DNA of 5,423 nucleotides from NCBI GenBank assembly GCA_036265935.1, contig DATAOB010000080.1:1-5423 (forward strand). Direction: 5' to 3'. This stretch comes from JAFASC01 sp036265935 (lineage in GTDB: Bacteria > Pseudomonadota > Alphaproteobacteria > Rhizobiales > Beijerinckiaceae). Of the stretch, positions 1 to 4,449 are shown piece after piece; position 1 is the stretch's first letter, and every line of letters starts with the position of its first letter. Both the position numbers and the translations under genes were made by a program. The notes under the pieces were generated by a model that saw only the letters and a program-made list of their open reading frames with translations, was not told the origin of the DNA and searched no databases.

Positions 1-69
1 CGAATAGTGCCGGCCGATGCCCTTCGCCCCGCCGGTGACGATCGCCGTGCGGCCGGACAGTCGCGCCAT
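1..69 (-). CDS. Short-chain dehydrogenase/reductase (SDR), N-terminal fragment cut by window edge
   Basis: Only the first 23 codons are in the window; the gene continues beyond base 1. The protein begins MARLSGRTAIVTGGAKGIGR, which contains the glycine-rich TGxxxGIG motif (residues 12-19) that binds the NAD(P) dinucleotide in the Rossmann fold of classical SDR enzymes. Members oxidise or reduce alcohols and ketones in the cytoplasm; the substrate cannot be judged because the catalytic Tyr-x-x-x-Lys lies outside the window. The ATG at base 69 is only 4 bp past the stop of the preceding flavin reductase gene, so the two are almost certainly co-transcribed and may be translationally coupled. The hydrolase and reductases upstream suggest a catabolic setting, which is inference. 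The family call is secure despite the short length, because the start of an SDR is very characteristic. Confidence 0.82.
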   Translation of the reverse strand, partial: MARLSGRTAIVTGGAKGIGRHYS

Positions 70-73
70 GCCT

Positions 74-649
74 TTATTCCTTCGCACTCACGCGGCGGAT
101 GAATTGCTCGAAGGCGGCGAGCTGCAGCTTGATCATGTCGATGGCGGTCTTGTCCTTGAGCTCCAGCGTCTTCTCGTCGAATTTCTGCGCGGCGAAGGTG
201 ACGATGACCTCGGGCCGGCCGAAGAGAATTGCATCGATCGACGTCAACGACTGCCGCAGGTGATATTGCATGCGCGAGCCGCCGAGAATGCCGCCGGCGG
301 CCGATTGCAGCGCCACCGGCTTGTCCTTGAACGGCTGCTCCTTCATACGCGAGACCCAGTCGATGGCGTTCTTCAATCCGCCCGGGATCGACCAATTGTA
401 CTCCGGCGAAACGATGATCAACCCGTCGGCGCTGCGGATGGCATCCGCCCAGGCGTTGACCTCGCCGGGAAAGCCGGTCGTGTTCTGGATATCGAAATTG
501 TAGATTGGAAATCGCTCGAACGGCGGCGCATCGCGCAGCTTTATTCCGGCGGGTGCCAGCGCCGGCAGCATGCGCGCGAGCGCGGCGTTGTAGGAGCCCT
601 TGCGCAACGAGCCGCAGATCACGAGCACGTCGAGTTGCTGGTCGGTCAT
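74..649 (-). CDS. NAD(P)H-dependent FMN reductase family protein (downstream paralogue)
   Basis: A 191-residue flavodoxin-like protein of the NADPH-dependent FMN reductase family (the group that includes chromate and quinone reductases). The N-terminal strand ends in ICGSLRKGSYN (residues 11-21), the phosphate-binding loop that holds FMN. SPEYNWSIPG (81-90) followed by LKNAIDWVSR is the second flavin-contacting segment, and a Gly-rich stretch near 118-125 follows the next strand. The length is normal for the family. These enzymes are soluble and use NAD(P)H to reduce FMN, quinones or other electron acceptors; the acceptor here is unknown. The start at 649 is chosen because a GGGGGGAT Shine-Dalgarno-like run lies just upstream and the flavodoxin fold begins immediately; the frame stays open up to 787, but that extension is Arg/Ser-rich and overlaps the upstream gene. 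It is a tandem paralogue of the next gene and is followed 4 bp later by an SDR gene. Confidence 0.87.
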   Translation of the reverse strand: MTDQQLDVLVICGSLRKGSYNAALARMLPALAPAGIKLRDAPPFERFPIYNFDIQNTTGFPGEVNAWADAIRSADGLIIVSPEYNWSIPGGLKNAIDWVSRMKEQPFKDKPVALQSAAGGILGGSRMQYHLRQSLTSIDAILFGRPEVIVTFAAQKFDEKTLELKDKTAIDMIKLQLAAFEQFIRRVSAKE

Positions 650-668
650 AATCCCCCCGGTGCGGCGT

Positions 669-1238
669 TTAGCTCTTCGGCGCCACGCGCGCGATAAAGG
701 TCGCAAACGCTGCGAGCTGCTGCTTGAGAAAGCCCCGCGTGGCCTCGTCCTTGAGTTCGCCGGTCTTCTCGTCGAATTTGGACGCACAGCTGCCGATGAA
801 TATCTCCGGCTTGTTCAGCGTGAAAGCGTCGAGAAACATCATCGCCTTGCGCAGATCGTACTGCACGCGCGCGCCGCCGACGGGTCCGGGGGACGCCGAT
901 TGCAGCGCCACCGCCTTGCCGGCGAACGGCTGGTTCTGCAGCCGCGATACCCAGTCGATCGCGTTCTTGAGGGCGCCGGGAATGCCGAAATTGTATTCGG
1001 GCGTGCAGAAAATCACGCCGTCGGCGGCGCGGATCGCATCGGCAAGCGTGTTGACCGGCACCGGGAAGCCGGTCGAGTTCTGGATGTCCGCGCTGTAGAG
1101 CGGAAACTCGGCAAAGGACGGCGCCGGCTTGATGTTCATGCCCTCGGGCGCGAGCGACGGCAGCAGCCGCTGCACCATGGCGTTGAAGGAGCCTTTGCGC
1201 AGCGAGCCGCAGATCGAGACAATATTCAAATTGGCCAT
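669..1238 (-). CDS. NAD(P)H-dependent FMN reductase family protein (upstream paralogue)
   Basis: A 189-residue protein of the same flavodoxin-like FMN reductase family as its downstream neighbour. ICGSLRKGSFN (residues 9-19) is the FMN phosphate loop, TPEYNFGIPG (79-88) plus LKNAIDWVSR is the flavin-ring segment, and GPVGGARVQYDLR (118-130) is the family's Gly-rich loop. A hand alignment with the neighbour gives about 105 identities over roughly 185 positions, with only a 2-residue shift at the N-terminus and no internal gap, so the pair arose by tandem duplication. The start at 1238 is supported by GGAGAG about 5 bases upstream; an ATG 57 bases further up would add a non-conserved leader. 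The stop lies 19 bp before the second copy. Differences cluster around residues 115-150, which may mean different acceptor specificity. The acceptor cannot be named from sequence. Confidence 0.87.
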   Translation of the reverse strand: MANLNIVSICGSLRKGSFNAMVQRLLPSLAPEGMNIKPAPSFAEFPLYSADIQNSTGFPVPVNTLADAIRAADGVIFCTPEYNFGIPGALKNAIDWVSRLQNQPFAGKAVALQSASPGPVGGARVQYDLRKAMMFLDAFTLNKPEIFIGSCASKFDEKTGELKDEATRGFLKQQLAAFATFIARVAPKS

Positions 1239-1303
1239 GACACTCTCCAGCTTGTCGATGAAATGCAGTCGTCCGGGGTTACGACGGGCTGCCACATCGT
1301 CCC

Positions 1304-1323
1304 CTTCCCCGCTTGCGGGGGAG
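1304..1323. repeat. Short GC-rich palindrome, REP-like dispersed repeat
   Basis: Nine base pairs can form around a TT centre: the left arm 1304-1312 pairs with 1315-1323, including one G-T pair. The core CCCCGCTTGCGGGG flanked by CT-rich and GAG-rich arms resembles a short palindrome that is very common between genes in Rhizobiales genomes; that resemblance is from memory. There is no T-run after it on either strand, so it is not a classic intrinsic terminator, but it could stabilise or attenuate the transcript between the two genes. Confidence 0.5.
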
Positions 1324-1357
1324 AGAGAACACCGAGCATGCAGCTTGCGATGATCCC

Positions 1358-1374
1358 ATTTCGCCGAAATCGGC
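1358..1374 (-). terminator. Weak hairpin just after the FAH-family stop codon
   Basis: Two overlapping small palindromes sit 9 bp past the stop codon at 1384. Bases 1358-1370 read ATTTCG-C-CGAAAT, and 1363-1374 read GCCGA-AA-TCGGC. On the transcribed strand the latter gives a 5 bp hairpin. A U-run is lacking, so termination is only a possibility; it may equally be a 3' end-protecting hairpin. Confidence 0.25.
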
Positions 1375-1383
1375 TTAACCGCG

Positions 1384-2259
1384 TTACTTCTCGTTCGCGA
1401 TCGGGTTGACGAGCACGCCGACGCCCTCGATCTCGATCTCGCAGGTATCGCCCGCTTTCATCCACACCGGGTTCGGCTTGCGCGCGTGGCCGACGCCGGA
1501 GGGCGTCCCGGTGAAGACGATATCGCCGGGCTCGAGCGTCATGCCCTGCGTGATATAGGCGATGGTCTCGGCGACAGGGAACATCATGTTGTCGGTGTTG
1601 TCCGACTGCATGACCTGTCCGTTGAGCCGGCTCTCGATCTTCAACCCCTTGCCGCCGGGGGGCACCTCGTCGGCCGTGACCATCCAGGGGCCGAAGCCGC
1701 CGGTGCGGTCGAAATTCTTGCCCATGTCCCACTGCGTGGTCTTGCGCTGAAATTCGCGCACCGAGCCTTCGTTGCCGCAGGAATATCCGGCAATGCATGA
1801 ATACGCATTTGCAGTCGTCAGGTGCTTGGCCCGCTTGCCGATGATGAAGATGAGCTCGGCTTCGTAGTCGAGCGTCTCCGACGCCTTTGGCCGGATGATC
1901 GGTTGCCCGTGCGGCACGAGCGAGGTGCGGCCGCGCATGAAGATCGTCGGGAATTTCGGAATGTTATCGCGCTGGGAGCCTTCCTTGACGTGTTCGAGAT
2001 AGTTGAGGCCGAGACAGATGACCTTGCCCGGCGCCGCGACCGGCAAGCCATAGGTCAGCCCTTTGAGCGGGCGGCGAGCGGCCGCCGGCGCGCGTTTCGC
2101 CGCATCCTTGACCGGTGAGAGATCGCCGTCGTTTCGACGCAGGCATTCACCGAGATCACCGGGAATGCTGCTGTCCACCGCCTGCAGGTCGATCACTTGC
2201 TCGCCCTCGACCACGCCAAGGCGCAATGCGCCGTTGGCTTCGAAACCCACAATTTTCAT
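1384..2259 (-). CDS. Fumarylacetoacetate hydrolase (FAH) family protein
   Basis: A 291-residue FAH-family enzyme, a cytoplasmic metal-dependent family that cleaves C-C bonds in, hydrates or decarboxylates 2-oxo acid products of aromatic catabolism. A short N-terminal domain (about 1-70) precedes the FAH fold. Hallmarks are GKVICLGLNYLEH (78-90, with family His90), LDYEAEL (130-136, metal ligands Glu133 and Glu135), GNEGSVREFQ (162-171), GKNFD (180-184, conserved Lys181), and MTLEPGDIVFTGTPSGVG (240-257). Glu164 stands where many family members have Asp as third metal ligand. The C-terminal EIEIEGVGVLVNPI is typical. The start at 2259 has AGGGGGTG just upstream; the frame continues to an ATG at 2331, but that leader overlaps the structured repeat. 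The closest style is the fumarylacetoacetate hydrolase / 2-keto-4-pentenoate hydratase-like group, and the substrate is not assignable. The reductase and SDR genes downstream make a catabolic operon plausible. Confidence 0.9.
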   Translation of the reverse strand: MKIVGFEANGALRLGVVEGEQVIDLQAVDSSIPGDLGECLRRNDGDLSPVKDAAKRAPAAARRPLKGLTYGLPVAAPGKVICLGLNYLEHVKEGSQRDNIPKFPTIFMRGRTSLVPHGQPIIRPKASETLDYEAELIFIIGKRAKHLTTANAYSCIAGYSCGNEGSVREFQRKTTQWDMGKNFDRTGGFGPWMVTADEVPPGGKGLKIESRLNGQVMQSDNTDNMMFPVAETIAYITQGMTLEPGDIVFTGTPSGVGHARKPNPVWMKAGDTCEIEIEGVGVLVNPIANEK

Positions 2260-2311
2260 GGTCACCCCCTGGCTTGGCTTCGCCGTCCTTTTAGCAACAG
2301 GCGCTAGGATC

Positions 2312-2371
2312 GGCAAAGGCGCAGAGCGCAAGTCGACACGGCAACGCGTCGAGCGCCTTTGCCCGCCCTAC
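2312..2371 (-). repeat. Structured intergenic repeat, copy A
   Basis: This element lies between the ATP-grasp-like gene's stop (2389) and the FAH gene's start. An exact 11 bp inverted repeat, GGCAAAGGCGC at 2312-2322 and GCGCCTTTGCC at 2353-2363, encloses a second stem TCGAC/GTCGA (2333-2337 with 2348-2352). Its outer end, read on the minus strand from 2371, is GTAGGGCGGGCAAAGG, matching 14 of 16 bases of the outer end of copy B. This fits a dispersed REP-like palindromic repeat of Rhizobiales type. In RNA it would fold into a long hairpin and could act as a weak terminator or processing site between the two genes. Confidence 0.65.
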
Positions 2372-2388
2372 AACTATGACGATGGCGG

Positions 2389-3300
2389 TCACGCCGCGCG
2401 GGAGAGGAAATGCGTGCGCAGCATCTCGCGTGCGGCTCGGCCGGCCTCGAGATCAAAGGCGTTCACCACGGCGAGACGAAAGCCGCCGGGCGGCATGGCG
2501 TGGCGCTCGGGCTCCTTGTTTTCGTGAAATGTGATTTGCACGCTCGATACTGCCGGCGTGCGCCGCACCTGCGCCACAAGCGCAGGAGGCGGATGGCGAT
2601 AGCGCCGCCCATGTGGACCGAACAGCACCACGCTGTATCCGTCGCGCCGGTCCGCGTCGGCGAAGTCCCATCGCCCCTCGTGATAGAGGCGCACGACCGC
2701 CTCGACCCAGCCGGCGCCGTAGAGGTCTGGCCACTGATCGCTCATGCGCAGATGCACTTCGATGATGCGCCCACCGATAGTCTCGGTGTTGATGATGCCG
2801 GTGTAGCCCTTGAGATGCCGGCGGATCCACGCGCCGCAATAGTCCTCGATGGCACCATCGCGCGCGGCGTGCACTGTCCAATGGTCGAAGGTGCCCTCTC
2901 TGCCCGGCTCGCCGGTAACGTGACGCCACCAGCGCGGCTCGCCGTCAACGACGGCGGCGTCCGTACTGACATGACGGCCCTCCATGAGCGTCATCCACAT
3001 GTGCCCGGCAGTGAGGCTTGCTTCGTACTCGGCCTGCGAGGAGAGAACGCGGCTCGCGATCCCCATGCCCTTGAGATTGACGATCGGCTTGGAAAAGACG
3101 GGGAAGGACGGCGGCGGCACACCATGCGGCCCGGCATCGAGGCCCTGGCTCAACGCGATCGCGATCTTGTCATAGACCCAGCGATGATCGGGATACCAAA
3201 GCCAGGCGTCGCTGTCTTCGGTCGGAATGTTCACATCCGGCGGACAGGCGACGCGCTCGAAATATTGCAGGCGCCAGGGGTCAGCTTCGCAGATCGGCAT
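2389..3300 (-). CDS. Divergent ATP-grasp-like protein of unknown function
   Basis: A 303-residue soluble protein without signal peptide or membrane segment. I do not recognise a named family, but the order of motifs follows the ATP-grasp fold. RWVYDKIAIA (40-49) resembles the segment leading into the fold. FPVFSKPIVNLKGMGIAS (66-83) resembles the ATP-binding Lys and Gly-rich loop. MWMTLMEGRHVSTDAAVVDG (101-120) resembles the hinge strand and following strand. GIINTETIGGRIIEVHLRMS (168-187) resembles the metal-binding strands, with Glu173 and Glu181 in ligand positions but His183 where Asn is usual. Only about 35 residues precede this, so the usual pre-ATP-grasp domain is missing. The tail (about 215-303) is of unknown fold. 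The ATG at 3300 is the first in frame; its ribosome site is weak. It lies between the egt genes and a catabolic run, bracketed by inverted repeats. That it is a real gene is likely; the fold is an inference. Confidence 0.6.
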   Translation of the reverse strand: MPICEADPWRLQYFERVACPPDVNIPTEDSDAWLWYPDHRWVYDKIAIALSQGLDAGPHGVPPPSFPVFSKPIVNLKGMGIASRVLSSQAEYEASLTAGHMWMTLMEGRHVSTDAAVVDGEPRWWRHVTGEPGREGTFDHWTVHAARDGAIEDYCGAWIRRHLKGYTGIINTETIGGRIIEVHLRMSDQWPDLYGAGWVEAVVRLYHEGRWDFADADRRDGYSVVLFGPHGRRYRHPPPALVAQVRRTPAVSSVQITFHENKEPERHAMPPGGFRLAVVNAFDLEAGRAAREMLRTHFLSRAA

Positions 3301-3327
3301 GCGCGCTCATTCGATTGGAAAATCGTG

Positions 3328-3357
3328 CTTATAATTTGGCTTCGGTAGGTTGGGCAA
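3328..3357 (-). promoter_or_regulatory. Candidate sigma-70-type promoter for the ATP-grasp-like gene
   Basis: On the minus strand TTGCCC (3357-3352) and TATAAG (3333-3328) are spaced by 18 bases, and the -10-like box lies 27 bp upstream of the ATG at 3300 in a locally AT-rich patch. The -35-like box is formed by the end of structured repeat copy B. This is pattern matching only. Confidence 0.3.
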
Positions 3358-3432
3358 AGGCTCGCAGTTGCGCGCCGTTCCACGCGAAGCTCCTCAAGAT
3401 GGAGTCGCGTGGGTAGGTTTCGCTTTGCCCAC
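3345..3432 (+). repeat. Structured intergenic repeat, copy B
   Basis: The element fills most of the gap between the egtD stop (3446) and the ATP-grasp-like gene. The outer arms are exact: TGGGCAAAG at 3351-3359 and CTTTGCCCA at 3423-3431. Inside, CCACGCGA (3380-3387) pairs exactly with TCGCGTGG (3405-3412), and CTCC (3390-3393) pairs with GGAG (3401-3404) around a 7-base loop. The motif GTAGGTT occurs near each side (3345-3351 and 3413-3419). Its outer end is homologous to that of copy A but in the opposite orientation. It resembles dispersed palindromic repeats of Rhizobiales and could also form the 3' hairpin of the egtBD transcript; no T-run follows. Confidence 0.65.
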
Positions 3433-3445
3433 GCTGCGAAGCTAC

Positions 3446-4420
3446 TCAGCGGTTCTCGAAGGCCAGCGCGTGAATTGAAAAATTCGTTCCGGCGTCGGTC
3501 CACAGCGCGCGAGGAGTCCATCCCGCCTCGCGCGCCAACGCGGTGAAGTATTCGAGGGTGTATTTGTAGCTGTTCTCGGTGTGAATCGTCTCACCAGGGC
3601 GAAATTCGATCACCCATCCGGCTATGCTGACCTTCTGGCGTTCCTTGCTGACGAGGTGCATCTCGATGCGGTGGCGCTCGGCGTTGTAGAACGCCTGATG
3701 CTCGAAGCTATCGAGATCGAAATCGGCGCCGAGCTCGCGATTGATGCGGGCGAGCAGGTTGAGATTGAATTTTGCGGTGAGCCCGGCTTCGTCATTGTAG
3801 GCGGCATGAAGGATGCTCGACTCCTTCACCAGATCGACGCCGATGATCAAAGCTGCGCCGCGTCCCAGCATGCGCCCGGCATGGCGCAGGAACGCGCACG
3901 CTTCGTGCGGCTCGAAATTGCCGATGGTCGATCCCGGGAAGAACCCGGTATGTGCCATCCCGGCCGCAGCCGCAGGCAAAGCGAAGGGCTTGGTGAAGTC
4001 CGCCTCCACTGGAAGCACAGCAAGGCGGGGATAGTCGCGCCGAAGCTCGTGCGCCTCCTGAATGAGCATCTCTGAGGAAATGTCGACCGGCACATAGGCC
4101 GCGATGGTCGGCACCGAAGCCAGCAGCATTCGCACTTTCTTGCTCGAGCCGCTGCCGAACTCGACCAACGCTGAGCCCGGGGGAAAGAAGCGCGCGATGT
4201 CACGCGCCCGCTTGCGCAGGATCTCGAGCTCGCAGCGGGTCAGATAATATTCCGGCAAGGCTGTGATCTGGTCGAACAGCTGCGCGCCGGTCTCGTCGTA
4301 GAAGTATTTGGGCGGAAGCCGCTTGGGCCGCGCCGTCAAGCCGGCGATGACGTCGCGCCCGAACGAGGAAGCCGCCTCGGCGACGTCGTAGCGAACAGCA
4401 GCCTCAATCGGCGCAGCCAT
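3446..4420 (-). CDS. egtD: L-histidine N(alpha)-methyltransferase EgtD (ergothioneine biosynthesis)
   Basis: EgtD is a cytoplasmic SAM-dependent enzyme that methylates the alpha-amino group of histidine three times to give hercynine, the first step to ergothioneine. At 324 residues it matches the usual length (about 320). Family hallmarks are PKYFYDETGAQLFDQIT (37-53), LPEYYLTRCE (55-64), the SAM-binding VEFGSGSSKK (86-95), VPVDIS (110-115), PGSTIGNFEP (162-171), DLVKESSILHAAYNDEAG (196-213) and HTENSYKY (280-287). Glu282 and Ser284 coincide with the histidine-binding residues known from the mycobacterial enzyme, and Asn168 and Tyr208 appear to be the other substrate contacts. The start at 4420 is preceded by GGAG about 8 bases upstream. 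It follows egtB by 29 bp, so the two form an operon. Nothing suggests loss of function, and confidence is high. Confidence 0.95.
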   Translation of the reverse strand: MAAPIEAAVRYDVAEAASSFGRDVIAGLTARPKRLPPKYFYDETGAQLFDQITALPEYYLTRCELEILRKRARDIARFFPPGSALVEFGSGSSKKVRMLLASVPTIAAYVPVDISSEMLIQEAHELRRDYPRLAVLPVEADFTKPFALPAAAAGMAHTGFFPGSTIGNFEPHEACAFLRHAGRMLGRGAALIIGVDLVKESSILHAAYNDEAGLTAKFNLNLLARINRELGADFDLDSFEHQAFYNAERHRIEMHLVSKERQKVSIAGWVIEFRPGETIHTENSYKYTLEYFTALAREAGWTPRALWTDAGTNFSIHALAFENR

Positions 4421-4449
4421 GACTCAACTCCGGTCGTCACCCGAGCGCG

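Larger units (their letters stand above)
1239..1383. other. Intergenic region between the FAH-family gene and the first FMN reductase gene
   Basis: This 145 bp non-coding gap carries two palindromic units (listed separately) and the ribosome-binding site of the first FMN reductase gene. No small open frame with a credible start and ribosome-binding site was seen, and no clear sigma-70 promoter. The gap is much larger than the spacings inside the reductase-SDR run, so the run may have its own transcription start here. Confidence 0.6.

Noticed and set aside
17..697. Plus-strand open frame of 226 codons opposite the SDR start and the downstream FMN reductase
   Set aside because: Antisense shadow of genes with firm family motifs; no ribosome-binding site or recognisable domain.
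650..787. N-terminal extension of the downstream FMN reductase
   Set aside because: The 46 extra residues are Arg/Ser-rich, overlap the coding end of the upstream paralogue, and a strong ribosome-binding site precedes the ATG at 649.
600..1409. Plus-strand open frame of 269 codons across both reductase genes
   Set aside because: It is Arg/His/Val-rich without motifs and lies antisense to two clear flavodoxin-like genes; it spans the gap between genes and the GC palindrome.
1226..1798. Second minus-strand frame within the FAH gene
   Set aside because: Its translation is an Arg-rich out-of-frame reading of the FAH-family gene, and it runs through the palindromes of the downstream gap.
2410..3348. 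Long plus-strand open frame (312 codons) opposite the ATP-grasp-like gene
   Set aside because: The minus-strand frame has recognisable motif order and ends cleanly between two repeats. The plus-strand translation shows no family motifs, runs into copy B, and is the kind of antisense frame that GC-rich codon bias produces.
3423..3445. Classic Rho-independent terminator after egtBD
   Set aside because: Copy B can form hairpins, but no T-run follows on the transcribed strand, so only a weak or processing role is defensible.
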